64,000 nt of DNA from Sphingomonadales bacterium UBA2683 (lineage in GTDB: Bacteria; Pseudomonadota; Alphaproteobacteria; Sphingomonadales; Sphingomonadaceae), in the NCBI GenBank assembly GCA_002354635.1, contig DELZ01000005.1:171839-235838 (forward strand), written 5' to 3'. The position numbers and the translations under genes were made by a program. Of the stretch, positions 34,857 to 43,838 are shown piece after piece (the stretch's first letter is position 1; each line of letters begins with the position of its first letter). The notes under the pieces were generated by a model that was not told the DNA's origin, ran no database searches, and saw only the letters and a program-made list of their open reading frames with translations.

Positions 34857-34883
34857 GGATTCCGGCCTGCGCCGGGATGACGG
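34857..34883. repeat. Intergenic repeat GATTCCGGCCTGCGCCGG
   Basis: A short palindromic element of the type GATTCC-x-GCC-TGCG-x-CGGGATGACG, which is widespread in sphingomonad intergenic DNA. It lies in the 239-base gap before the DUF302 gene together with a perfect 12-base palindrome CGGGCTAGCCCG at 34816-34827. Confidence 0.5.
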
Positions 34884-34925
34884 TTTTGCGGATCACGGCT
34901 TTTGAAATCGCTGGAAGGCTTGCCG

Positions 34926-35321
34926 CTAGGCGCTGGCCACAGCCTCGATCACCTTCGACAATTTGTCACGAACCGCCGCGGCGGCCTGTTTCAGCTCAGG
35001 ATTGTCGATCGCTTGCATCGAGGCGACCGGATTGATGGCGGCGACCTCGAACTTTCCGTCACCCATTTGCTGGACCACGAGATTGCAGGGCAGCATTGTT
35101 CCGACCTTGTCTTCGAGTTGCAGGGCTTCGTGAGCGAGCACAGGATTGCAGGCACCGAGGATCGTGTAGGGGCGGAAATCGACATCGATTTTGGCCTTGA
35201 GCGTTTGCTGCACATCGACACGGGTCAGTACCCCGAAACCCTCGGTCTTGAGCGCCGCTTCGGTGCGCTCGATCGCTTCGTCAAATGTGCTGTCCAATAT
35301 TGTCGCCATATAATAGTTCAT
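34926..35321 (-). CDS. DUF302 domain protein
   Basis: 131 residues from MNYYMATILDSTFDEAIERT, with the DUF302 core (EGFGVLTRVDVQQTLKAKID; ILGACNPVLAHEALQLEDKV) and the conserved CNLVVQQ. DUF302 proteins are small alpha/beta cytoplasmic proteins of unclear role, often linked to stress and thiol chemistry. GGGA at 6 bases upstream supports the ATG at 35321 over 35333. Confidence 0.85.
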   Translation of the reverse strand: MNYYMATILDSTFDEAIERTEAALKTEGFGVLTRVDVQQTLKAKIDVDFRPYTILGACNPVLAHEALQLEDKVGTMLPCNLVVQQMGDGKFEVAAINPVASMQAIDNPELKQAAAAVRDKLSKVIEAVASA

Positions 35322-35380
35322 GTCGTTTCCCATTTTCCTGATGGTTCAAAATTACGTCGGCAGGTGCGGTCATTGCCGCG

Positions 35381-36445
35381 CTATGGCTTGATCGCGATCT
35401 TCATCACGCCGTCGCGCTGGTTGGCGAACAGGTCATAGGCGGTTTCAATATCGTCGAGCGCGAAGTGATGGGTTACCAGCTTGCTGGTATCGACGCGGCC
35501 CGATCCGACCACCTCCATCAGCCGGCGCATTCTTTCCTTGCCGCCGGGGCAGAGGGTGGTGACGATTTTGTTGTCGCCCAGCCCGGCAGAGAAGGCGTCG
35601 ACCGGCAGGGTCAGATCTTCGGAATAGACGCCGAGCGAAGAGAGGGTCCCGCCGGGGCGCAGGGCCCGCAAGGCCCAGTCGAAGGTCCGGGATTTGCCCA
35701 GCGCCTCGATCGAGACATCGACGCCGCGACCGTCGGTAATCCGCATGATCTCGTCAATCGGATCGACCTTGTTGAAATCGATGACATGATCGGCGCCCAT
35801 CGCGCGCGACATTTCCATCCGTTCGGGGACGGTTTCCACGGTGATGATGTTGCTCGCTCCCATCAGCCTGGCCCCGGCGGTGGCGCACAAGCCGATTGGC
35901 CCCTGGGCAAAAATGGCAACGCTGTCGCCGATTCTGATCTTGCCGGACTCCGCGCCGCTGAACCCGGTCGAGAGAATATCCGGGCACATCAATACCTGTT
36001 CGTCGGTCAAGCCGTCGGGCACGGGAGCGAGATTGGCCATGGCATCGGGCACGCGCAGATATTCGGCCTGGGCGCCGTCGATCGTATTGCCAAAGCGCCA
36101 GCCTCCCATCGCTTTCCAGCCATGGCCATGATGGCCGCCGCATTGCGAATGGAAACCGCATAGCGAGGCATTCGACGTGCCGGTCGGCGTGATCGCGCCG
36201 GCGATGACCCTTTGGCCTTCGGAAAAGCCCTCCACCGCAGAGCCGAGCTTTTCGATAATGCCGACCGGTTCGTGGCCGATCGTCAGGCCGCTTTCCACCG
36301 GATATTCGCCCTTGAGGATATGGACATCAGTGCCGCAGATGGTGGTGGTCGTGATCCGGATCAACGCGTCGAGCGGGCCAATGTCGGGAATCGGCTTCTC
36401 GCCGAGAATGATCTTGCCGGGCTCGATAAAAATCGCGGCTTTCAT
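35381..36445 (-). CDS. Zinc-dependent alcohol dehydrogenase (MDR family)
   Basis: 354 residues. GroES-like N-terminal half with the catalytic-zinc cysteine (TICGTDVH), the conserved GHEPVG and proton-relay residues; Rossmann half with IFAQGPIGLCATAGARL. The structural-zinc loop has changed from the usual four cysteines (CGFHSQCGGHHGHGW). Substrate unknown. It is 59 bases from the DUF302 gene. Confidence 0.85.
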   Translation of the reverse strand: MKAAIFIEPGKIILGEKPIPDIGPLDALIRITTTTICGTDVHILKGEYPVESGLTIGHEPVGIIEKLGSAVEGFSEGQRVIAGAITPTGTSNASLCGFHSQCGGHHGHGWKAMGGWRFGNTIDGAQAEYLRVPDAMANLAPVPDGLTDEQVLMCPDILSTGFSGAESGKIRIGDSVAIFAQGPIGLCATAGARLMGASNIITVETVPERMEMSRAMGADHVIDFNKVDPIDEIMRITDGRGVDVSIEALGKSRTFDWALRALRPGGTLSSLGVYSEDLTLPVDAFSAGLGDNKIVTTLCPGGKERMRRLMEVVGSGRVDTSKLVTHHFALDDIETAYDLFANQRDGVMKIAIKP

Positions 36446-36592
36446 GTGGTTTCCCATGGGAAGACTCCATCATAGTCATGCATTTCCCGGCAATAATAGG
36501 ACTGGCGCTCACCCTCGTCTTTACGCAATTGCGCGTAGCTCCGGTGTCACGACCGGCTTGCCAAGTTGCAGCACAGGCAATAGGTCCGGGCC

Positions 36593-36853
36593 ATGGATTT
36601 TGATGACCAGTTGCAACGCTATTTCGGCACCACCGACCCGACCGCAATCCAGCCGGAGGCGATGGCTGCGGGCATAGAGCATATGCGGGTCGACTTTGGT
36701 CTGGAAAAGGATCGCGGGCGGCGCTTCGCGCTCTGGGCGCTACTCTATATGCTCGGCACGCATCTGGATCTGGACCAGGCGTTCAAGGAAGAGGCCGACC
36801 GGAATTCGGCGCGCGACTTCATGGAACTGATCGACCGGATGCAGGAAGATTGA
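36593..36853 (+). CDS. Small hypothetical protein, 86 residues
   Basis: Acidic, helical, no signal peptide (MDFDDQLQRYFGTTDPTAIQ; LWALLYMLGTHLDLDQAFKE). It looks like a conserved sphingomonad cytoplasmic protein; function unknown. The repeat copy 2 follows 25 bases after its stop. Confidence 0.65.
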   Translation: MDFDDQLQRYFGTTDPTAIQPEAMAAGIEHMRVDFGLEKDRGRRFALWALLYMLGTHLDLDQAFKEEADRNSARDFMELIDRMQED

Positions 36854-36877
36854 GCGGGGCACAGTGCAACGCAGACG

Positions 36878-36902
36878 AACTGCGGTGACGGTGCACTAAA
36901 TC
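36878..36902. repeat. Dispersed 25-base element, copy 2
   Basis: Same element as at 34723 (AACTGCGGTGACGGTGCAC, two differences overall), in the same orientation, in the gap between the genes at 36593 and 37045. Confidence 0.65.
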
Positions 36903-37044
36903 CATCCTGGCCGAACCATTCTGTCACCCCAGGCTGCCGTCTTCACCACATCCCGAAATCTCGGACGCCAGGGCGTGACTGCCATCACGCGCACCGCATC
37001 GCGACCCGTCGCATAAGATCCCGACCAGCAAAGGAGAACGGACT

Positions 37045-37320
37045 ATGCAGAAATCACTCACCACCTGTCTCTTGAGCCTGACGATATTGGCCAGCGCGCC
37101 GGTTCAGGCGCAAAGCCGATGCCCGGCCGACGACATGGGCTGCACCAAGGATAACTATGCCGACAAGGTCAAGGACCGCGTCGAACGCGGCAAGCGGGAA
37201 GTGTGGGAAGCGGATGGCGTGCGGGACCGGGTCAAGGCAGTGGGGAACACCGTCAAGGATTGCACGGACTGCGCGACCAAGGTGCTGACTGATTCCATCA
37301 GCAAGGTGACCCCCGAATGA
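37045..37320 (+). CDS. Secreted small protein, 91 residues
   Basis: Signal peptide (MQKSLTTCLLSLTILASAPVQAQ) then a charged helical mature part with four cysteines (CPADDMGC; CTDC), which suggests disulfides in the periplasm. AAAGGAGAACGG precedes the ATG. No family recognised. The stop is directly followed by the hairpin series at 37329. Confidence 0.65.
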   Translation: MQKSLTTCLLSLTILASAPVQAQSRCPADDMGCTKDNYADKVKDRVERGKREVWEADGVRDRVKAVGNTVKDCTDCATKVLTDSISKVTPE

Positions 37321-37328
37321 GAAATTTT

Positions 37329-37426
37329 GCCGCCCCGCAGGCGGCGTAACCAGGCGACCCTGGCCCCGAACCTTTTTGGCTTGGGGCCCACTGGCGACGG
37401 CAGTATCTTCTGCCGTCGCCCTTTTT
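37329..37426 (+). ncRNA. Candidate structured RNA: four hairpins in series
   Basis: Directly after the gene at 37045 lie four hairpins: GCCGCC-N5-GGCGGC (37329-37345), CCAGG-N4-CCTGG (37350-37363), GGCCCC...GGGGCC (37362-37388) and the terminator stem (37393-37420) with CTTTTT. No ORF is present. This may be a small RNA, a 3'UTR-derived RNA or an attenuator in front of nth. The identity is not recognised. Confidence 0.4.
37393..37426 (+). terminator. Strong intrinsic terminator before nth
   Basis: Perfect 11-base arms GGCGACGGCAG (37393-37403) and CTGCCGTCGCC (37410-37420) followed by CTTTTT. It ends the transcript of the gene at 37045 or of the hairpin series. Confidence 0.9.
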
Positions 37427-37561
37427 CGGGGCTGTCACGCTTCGCCTTGGTCTGACCGGTATCTGTTCGGTTGCGGTCGCGACGATCGGAACGGGTCCTC
37501 CCAACCATCCGCATTGCGCCGGCGATTGTATTTTCATCTTGGACCGGCCATGACGGGCGCC

Positions 37562-38218
37562 ATGAAAAAAGCCGATATTTTCGAATTCTACGCCCGTCTC
37601 GCCGCCGACAATCCGTCGCCGGAAACCGAACTCAACTATGGCAACACCTTCCAGCTGGTGGTCGCGGTGGCGCTGTCGGCGCAGTCGACCGATATCGGGG
37701 TCAACAAGGCGACACGGCAGCTGTTCGCCGCGGTCGAGACACCGCAGCAGATGGTCGAGCTGGGTCTCGACGGGCTGAAGGAGCATATCAAGACCATCGG
37801 CCTCTACAACACCAAGGCGAAGAATGTGATCGCGCTGTCGGAGATGCTGATCGCTGATTATGGCGGCGAAGTGCCGGCGGACCGTGACGAGCTGGTCAAG
37901 CTGCCGGGAGTCGGGCGCAAGACCGCCAATGTCGTGATGAACTGCGCCTTTGGTGCCGAGACCTTTGCCGTCGACACGCATATCTTCCGGGTCGGCAACC
38001 GCACCGGTCTGGCCCCCGGCAAGACCGTGCTGGCAGTGGAGAAAAAGCTGGAAAAGCAGACGCCGGCGCCGTTCCGGGTCCACGCCCATCACTGGCTGAT
38101 CCTGCACGGCCGCTATATCTGCAAGGCGCGCAAGCCGGAATGCTGGCGCTGTCCGGTCGCCGACCTGTGCCGCTACAGGAAGAAGACGCCGGCGCCGGGA
38201 AACGGATCTCCTGGATAG
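37562..38218 (+). CDS. nth: Endonuclease III
   Basis: 218 residues. Helix-hairpin-helix LPGVGRKTANVV with catalytic Lys120, catalytic Asp138 (VDTHIFRV) and a C-terminal [4Fe-4S] cluster with C187, C194, C197 and C203 (spacing 6-2-5). It excises oxidised pyrimidines. An alternative ATG at 37550 adds MTGA before MKKADIFEF. Confidence 0.96.
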   Translation: MKKADIFEFYARLAADNPSPETELNYGNTFQLVVAVALSAQSTDIGVNKATRQLFAAVETPQQMVELGLDGLKEHIKTIGLYNTKAKNVIALSEMLIADYGGEVPADRDELVKLPGVGRKTANVVMNCAFGAETFAVDTHIFRVGNRTGLAPGKTVLAVEKKLEKQTPAPFRVHAHHWLILHGRYICKARKPECWRCPVADLCRYRKKTPAPGNGSPG

Positions 38219-38310
38219 GGACATTTCCGGATTGCCGCCCATTCAGCTTTCCGAAATATGGACCGGCCTATTCTCAGTTAAAAGCCGGCCTATCAAGAGA
38301 GGAGAAGACA

Positions 38311-38724
38311 ATGCAATTTCGCGCCCCCGCCTTCCTTTTAATCGCTTCCGCGCTCGCCACCGGTAGCGTCGCCTTTTCTGCCGAAAAGGCCTCGAACGAC
38401 GATCAATATGAAATCCGGGCGATCGGTGAACCGAAAAGCTGCATCATGCGCTCGAGCATCCGTTCCACCGATGTGATCGATGACCGGACGATTGATTTCA
38501 AGATGAACAATGGCGATATTTATCGCAACAACCTGCCCAGCAAATGCAGCGGGCTCGGCTTCGAAGAAGCCTTTTCCTACCGGACATCGACCAACCGGTT
38601 GTGCAACGTCGACATCATCCGTGTACTCGACCAGACCGCCGGCCGGCTGGACACGCGCGGCGCCTGCGGGCTTGGCAAATTCCAGCAGATCGAAAAAGTC
38701 CGCAAGGAAAAAGGCGAAGAATAG
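38311..38724 (+). CDS. Secreted hypothetical protein, 137 residues
   Basis: Signal peptide (MQFRAPAFLLIASALATGSVAF), then a beta-rich domain with cysteines (SCIMR, LPSKCSG, NRLCNV, RGACG) in two apparent disulfide pairs. GAGAGGAGAAG precedes the ATG. Sphingomonads often carry similar proteins of unknown function. It is followed by tRNA-Arg. Confidence 0.75.
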   Translation: MQFRAPAFLLIASALATGSVAFSAEKASNDDQYEIRAIGEPKSCIMRSSIRSTDVIDDRTIDFKMNNGDIYRNNLPSKCSGLGFEEAFSYRTSTNRLCNVDIIRVLDQTAGRLDTRGACGLGKFQQIEKVRKEKGEE

Positions 38725-38806
38725 TCGCCACTCTGCACGGACCAAATATTTGGTTGGCAAAGCGGCAAAGTCGCTGCTACACGCCCGTTCGGCGACACAC
38801 GCCCCG

Positions 38807-38883
<77 letters not shown>

Positions 38884-38955
38884 TTATTTCAGGCTTGCCG
38901 TACCAATGATGTCTCCGGCTCGGCTGGCGAGCCGCGCGGGCCCGCCAGCGCCAGA

Positions 38956-39696
38956 CTATATGGATATTCTGAACAGCGTATCCACTTCTTCATAATCCTC
39001 GACAACCGGTGCATCGACATCCCGCAGGGTTTCCTCGCCCTTCATGGACATCATCAGCGTTTCTCCCGGTCCCGAGATCAGCAGATCATCCAGCGGAATG
39101 CCGATTTCGTCCCGCTCGACGCCGGGATAGCGATAATATTCGGGCCCCTCGAGATCGACCAGTGCATAGAGACCGGCATTGGCATCCTTCGTCCGGATGA
39201 TGTCGTCAATCCGTCCGACCGTATCCCCTTTCAGGTTCACCACGTCGCGGCCTTCGAAATAGTCGGCTTTCACCGGGGTGGCCGTGAGATAGTAAGTGAC
39301 GGTCATGTAATCCGGCACGAAGTCGCGCGCTGCATTGGCGCTGTCGCCTGCCGCCATCTCGGCTTGCGTCAAAAATTCCTTGCGCGAGATCCAATCGTCA
39401 TTGTCGGTATCCAGCGTGGCAAAGCCCTGCTTGATGACCGGCGCTGCAGCCTCGCCGTTTCCGCCCCGATAGGCCGGCAAACCGACCCGGTCGACGGTGT
39501 GGATCCGATAGAGATCATATTCGGTCGGCGAGAGGAAACCGTCGCTGTTGAGGTCGGCAATGCTGAACGCATAGGCTGCGTTATTGAGCGAGGTTGTGGT
39601 CGCTTCGCCTTTTGCCATCGCCTCTCCGTCCTGGGCCGAAGCCGGGGCAGAAAAAACAAGCAGCGCGGTTGCTGATGATAATAGAAGTTTTTTCAT
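38956..39696 (-). CDS. Exported EF-hand and PRC-barrel protein
   Basis: 246 residues. Signal peptide ending at ASAQ, two EF-hand-like loops (DLNSDGFLSPTEYD and DTDNDDWISRKEF) and a C-terminal PRC-barrel-like half (VVNLKGDTVGRIDDIIRTKD). Probably a periplasmic or surface Ca-binding protein. The ATG at 39696 begins at the signal peptide. No functional partner is adjacent. Confidence 0.8.
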   Translation of the reverse strand: MKKLLLSSATALLVFSAPASAQDGEAMAKGEATTTSLNNAAYAFSIADLNSDGFLSPTEYDLYRIHTVDRVGLPAYRGGNGEAAAPVIKQGFATLDTDNDDWISRKEFLTQAEMAAGDSANAARDFVPDYMTVTYYLTATPVKADYFEGRDVVNLKGDTVGRIDDIIRTKDANAGLYALVDLEGPEYYRYPGVERDEIGIPLDDLLISGPGETLMMSMKGEETLRDVDAPVVEDYEEVDTLFRISI

Positions 39697-39854
39697 GTTG
39701 AGCTCCTGTTCGCAAGTTTGTGGGAGCATCACAGGGCGATAGGGGGGGTGTTTCATCAGAAGTCGCCCTGTCAGCTCCCGATAATAGGTCAACGATTGGA
39801 ATGACAAATTGTTCCGAAAAAATTTTCGCCCGATGCTACCGGCGGGTTGAACCG

Positions 39855-40484
39855 CTACCGGGCTTTGTCCGCGGCGATTCCCCTGGCCAGGATGCCATTG
39901 GCAATCTCGGCAATCTCGACCGCCGACTTTTCTTCGCTCCAGATCCCGTATCTGAGGCCCAGAAAGACATTCATGCCCATGATCGCCCAGGCATGGGCCT
40001 CTTCCAGCGGGGCCCGGAGATCACCGGCGGCGCTGCCTTCCTGCAAGCGTTCGTGGATGCGCATGGCCGCGCCTTCATAGTGCAGGCGGTAACTTTCCGG
40101 ATCCACAAATTCGGCTTCGTCGATGATACGATAGATTTCCTTGTGTTCACGGGCAAAGGTCATGAACGCCTCGAACGCCAACCGTTCCCGCTCCAGCGCA
40201 TCCTGCCATTCCGTCGTTGCGCTCCCGGCAAGGCTCTTAACCCGCGCGCTCATATCCCTGACCAGTGCGCTGAACAGTTCGTCCTTTGAATCGAAATAGG
40301 TGTAGAAACTGCCGAGCGCGGTTCCGGCACGCTGGGTGATTCCCGTGATCGAGGCTTCATGGAACCCCTTCTCACCAAATTCCAGTGCCGCCGCATCCAG
40401 CAGCTTCCGCTTGGTTTTCAGCCCGCGCGCGGTGCGCGGCTGCTTGCCGTTGGACTCGGTATGTTCGGTATATTCAGTGGCCAT
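39855..40484 (-). CDS. TetR-family repressor
   Basis: 209 residues from MATEYTEHTESNGK. N-terminal HTH (LLDAAALEFGEKGFHEASIT; ITQRAGTALGSFYTYFDSKD) is followed by an all-helical ligand domain. It is divergent from the TonB receptor gene, with a palindrome in the shared upstream region, so it probably controls the receptor-hydrolase-MFS genes and itself. Confidence 0.9.
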   Translation of the reverse strand: MATEYTEHTESNGKQPRTARGLKTKRKLLDAAALEFGEKGFHEASITGITQRAGTALGSFYTYFDSKDELFSALVRDMSARVKSLAGSATTEWQDALERERLAFEAFMTFAREHKEIYRIIDEAEFVDPESYRLHYEGAAMRIHERLQEGSAAGDLRAPLEEAHAWAIMGMNVFLGLRYGIWSEEKSAVEIAEIANGILARGIAADKAR

Positions 40485-40529
40485 AATGTCACGGCTAACC
40501 GCATTTAACCGGATAAGCAAATTTCTAAG

Positions 40530-40552
40530 TTGAAATTTGATTCATGTTTCAA
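40530..40552. promoter_or_regulatory. Palindrome TTGAAA-N11-TTTCAA, probable TetR operator
   Basis: Perfect 6-base outer arms with a TGA/TCA inner match, lying 46 bases from the tetR start and 57 bases from the TonB receptor start. Size and position fit a TetR dimer site that controls both directions. Confidence 0.5.
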
Positions 40553-40608
40553 TATAGCGCCTCCGACGACCCGGAAATTCCGGGCAGATATTCAAGGAGG
40601 ATGCTTTC

Positions 40609-42957
40609 ATGAAATTCCAGCACACCGTCAGCTATGCAGCGATTGTCACCGGACTTGCGGGCGGCCTCGTCGCTCCTGCGAGCCTTCATGCCCAGACCGC
40701 CGAATCGGCCAGTGAGGCGTCTGACGATGGCGTTATCGTGGTTACCGCGCGGCGTCGCGAAGAGCGGTTGATCGATGTGCCGATCGCGATCACCTCCTAT
40801 TCTGCCGAAAAACTGGAGCAGCAGGGTGCTGCCGATATCACCGACCTTGGCCTGACCACGCCAAACACCACTTTGGAATCGTCACGCGGCACCAATTCGA
40901 CGCTGTCCGCCTTCATCCGCGGTATCGGCCAGCAGGACCCGGTATCGGGCTTCGAGCAGGGCGTCGGCATCTATCTCGACGACGTGTATCTCAATCGCCC
41001 GCAAGCCGCTGTGCTTGACATCTACGATGTCGAACGCATCGAGGTGCTGCGCGGCCCGCAGGGCACGTTGTACGGACGCAACACGATCGGCGGAGCCGTC
41101 AAATATGTAACCAAGCGCCTGCCGCAGGACCCGTCGTTCAAGGCGCGGGTTACCTACGGCACCTATGATCAGGCCGAAGCCGTGGTTACCGCCAGCATGC
41201 CGATTTCCGACATCGTCCGCATCGGTGCATCGGGCGCGCGCCTGTCGCGCGGCGGGTTCGGCGACAATCTGACCAATGGTCTTGAAAATTACAACAAGGA
41301 CATCTGGGCCGGCCGCGGAACCATCGAACTGGGTGGCTATGGCGAGCCCGTTCTGGTCCGCATTTCGGGCGACTATACCAAGGACGAAAGCAATCCGCGC
41401 GGCGGACACCGGTTGATCCCGGGTGCCGTATCCGGAGCGCCGGTACTGTCCAACGTATTCGACACCCGCGGCGGACTGAATGATCCGGTGCAGGATATCG
41501 AGGCTTATGGCCTGGCGATGAATATCACCGCCAATCTCAGCGATACCGTCACGTTCCGCTCGATCAGCGCCTGGCGCAAGGATGACACCGCCACGCCGAT
41601 TGATTTTGATGCCTTGCCGGCGGTCGATCTCGACGTACCCGGCTTGTATCGCAACGAACAGATCAGCCAGGAATTCCAGCTGCTCTATGAAGGCGACAAG
41701 CTCAACGGTCTGGTCGGCTTCTATTATCTGGATGCCAAGGCCGATACCCTGTTCGATGTCCGGCTGTTCACGACATTCGCCGGTCTGACCGCCTTCACCG
41801 AAGCCGACGTCGACACCGAAACCTACGCGGTTTTTGCCGACTTCACCTATGACTTCACCGAGCAGCTGAGCCTCTCGCTTGGCGGCCGCTATACATGGGA
41901 CGAGCGGACAGCCAGCATCTTGCGGCAGAATTATCTCGGTGGCGGATCACCGACATTCGGCGGAGCGGGCATTCCGTTCGGGGGGCCCGGCACCAACTTC
42001 AAGGGCAGCGCCAAGTTCAAGAAATTCACACCGCGCGCTTCGTTGAGCTACAAGCCAACACCCGAGCACAATATCTACGCGAGCTTTTCGCAAGGCTTCA
42101 AGGGCGGCGGTTTCGACCCGCGCGGGGTTGGCGTCAATGCGCCGACCACCAATGCCAACGGTATCCCCAGCGATGACGAAGTCGCCGCCTTCCTCAGCTT
42201 CCGTCCGGAATCGGTCGACAGCTATGAAATCGGCTACAAGGGCAGCCTGCTGGACGGCGCGCTCAACGTCGCGCTCGCCGGCTTCTACACCGACTATAAG
42301 GACGTGCAGATTCCCGGCTCGGTTGCCTGCACTGTGGGCGGTTTGCCGTCCTTCTGCGGGGTGATCAACAATGCCGGCAAGGCCACTCTGAAGGGTCTGG
42401 AGTTTGAAGCGGATGCGCGGCTTGGCGAGAGTCTGGCCACCAGCGGCGACCGGCTGTCACTGTCCGGCTCGCTGGGATATATTGACGCAAAATATGACGA
42501 ATATATCACCAACATCGGCGGCGTACCGACGGATGTGGCCCAGTTCCGTTCGGTCCAGAACACACCGGAATGGACCGCCAGCGGTACACTGGCCTATTCG
42601 ACTCCGGCAGGAGAAGGGGACCTCTTCTTCGGGACCACCCTGTCCTATCGCAGCAAGGTCAACCAGTTCGAGATCGCCAATCCCTTCATCGACCAGAAGG
42701 GCTTTGCCCTGTGGGATGCCAATCTTGTCTACAATGCGCCCGACAAGCGCTGGAGCATTGGTCTCCACGGCAAGAACCTGACCAACAAAAAATACAAGAC
42801 ATCCGGCTATACGTTCGTGAATATCAACCCGACTACGGGTGCGATAATCCCGGGACCAAATGGCCTGCCGGTCAGTTCGCTCGGCCCCGAAGGCACGCTG
42901 ACCGCCTTTTACGGCAACCCGCGTCAGGTCTTTGTCACGGCAGGGGTGAAATTCTGA
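40609..42957 (+). CDS. TonB-dependent outer-membrane receptor
   Basis: 782 residues. Signal peptide ending at LHAQ, TonB box-like GVIVVTARR, plug domain (IDVPIAITSYSAEKLEQQGA; ERIEVLRGPQGTLYGRNTIG), 22-stranded-barrel-type repeats and the C-terminal QVFVTAGVKF ending in Phe. It is the typical sphingomonad type that imports small hydrophobic or aromatic substrates by TonB energy. Gene order with a hydrolase and an MFS transporter suggests uptake of an ester-like compound. Confidence 0.95.
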   Translation: MKFQHTVSYAAIVTGLAGGLVAPASLHAQTAESASEASDDGVIVVTARRREERLIDVPIAITSYSAEKLEQQGAADITDLGLTTPNTTLESSRGTNSTLSAFIRGIGQQDPVSGFEQGVGIYLDDVYLNRPQAAVLDIYDVERIEVLRGPQGTLYGRNTIGGAVKYVTKRLPQDPSFKARVTYGTYDQAEAVVTASMPISDIVRIGASGARLSRGGFGDNLTNGLENYNKDIWAGRGTIELGGYGEPVLVRISGDYTKDESNPRGGHRLIPGAVSGAPVLSNVFDTRGGLNDPVQDIEAYGLAMNITANLSDTVTFRSISAWRKDDTATPIDFDALPAVDLDVPGLYRNEQISQEFQLLYEGDKLNGLVGFYYLDAKADTLFDVRLFTTFAGLTAFTEADVDTETYAVFADFTYDFTEQLSLSLGGRYTWDERTASILRQNYLGGGSPTFGGAGIPFGGPGTNFKGSAKFKKFTPRASLSYKPTPEHNIYASFSQGFKGGGFDPRGVGVNAPTTNANGIPSDDEVAAFLSFRPESVDSYEIGYKGSLLDGALNVALAGFYTDYKDVQIPGSVACTVGGLPSFCGVINNAGKATLKGLEFEADARLGESLATSGDRLSLSGSLGYIDAKYDEYITNIGGVPTDVAQFRSVQNTPEWTASGTLAYSTPAGEGDLFFGTTLSYRSKVNQFEIANPFIDQKGFALWDANLVYNAPDKRWSIGLHGKNLTNKKYKTSGYTFVNINPTTGAIIPGPNGLPVSSLGPEGTLTAFYGNPRQVFVTAGVKF

Positions 42958-42977
42958 TCGGCGCCTAGGCAGCAATA

Positions 42978-43838
42978 ATGACCTATGCCGATCATTTCTA
43001 TCGCAGCGCAGATGACCGGCTGGACCTTTATGCCCGCATCTATGATGCGGAGGGTCCGCCGCTGCTCCTGATGCACGGCCTCACCCGGAACAGCGCCGAT
43101 TTTGAGGCGCTGGCCGGGCAGCTGGCCGGACACTATAAACTGATCGTCCCCGACCAGCGTGGCCGGGGACGGTCGGACTATGATCCCGACCCGGAAAATT
43201 ACAATCCCGCGATCTACGCTGCTGACATGTTCAAGCTGCTTGATGAACTTGCCATTGAAAGACCGGTGTTGATTGGTACGTCGATGGGCGGGCTGATCGC
43301 CATGATCATGGCCGCCATGCAACCACACCGGACCGGCGGAATGATATTGAACGACATCGGTCCGGATGTGGAACAAAGCGGTCTGGACCGGATCCAGAGC
43401 TATGTCGGTGCCCTGGCCCCCTTCGCCGATTGGGAGGCCGCCGCCGCGCATTGCAAACGGGTCAACAGCGATGCGTTCACCGACGTGGCCGAGGGGTTCT
43501 GGATGGACTTTGCCCGGCACACCTGCACCCCATTGCCCGACGGACGGGTCCAACTCGCATATGATCCCGCTATCTCGGCAGGCTTTTCGGACGGCAGCGC
43601 CAATGTGGCGCCCCCCGATCTGTGGCCGATGTGGGACTTGCTGGCCGCGATCCCGGTGCTTTCCATCCGGGGCGCGAGATCGGATATCTTGTCGACGCAT
43701 ACCGTCATGGAAATGCAGCGCCGCCACCCGCATGATTTTACCGCGGCTGAAATTCCGGACCGAGGCCATGCGCCGATGCTTGACGAACCGGAAGCGATCG
43801 ACGCGATCGACGGCTTTCTCCGGTCGCTGGAATTCTGA
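42978..43838 (+). CDS. Alpha/beta hydrolase
   Basis: 286 residues. Nucleophile elbow GTSMGG (Ser), oxyanion region LLMHGLTRNSADF, acid/His end (RGHAPMLDEPEAI). It starts 20 bases after the TonB receptor stop and its stop abuts the MFS ATG (TGAATG), so it is in one operon with them. Likely hydrolyses an imported ester or lactone. Confidence 0.9.
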   Translation: MTYADHFYRSADDRLDLYARIYDAEGPPLLLMHGLTRNSADFEALAGQLAGHYKLIVPDQRGRGRSDYDPDPENYNPAIYAADMFKLLDELAIERPVLIGTSMGGLIAMIMAAMQPHRTGGMILNDIGPDVEQSGLDRIQSYVGALAPFADWEAAAAHCKRVNSDAFTDVAEGFWMDFARHTCTPLPDGRVQLAYDPAISAGFSDGSANVAPPDLWPMWDLLAAIPVLSIRGARSDILSTHTVMEMQRRHPHDFTAAEIPDRGHAPMLDEPEAIDAIDGFLRSLEF

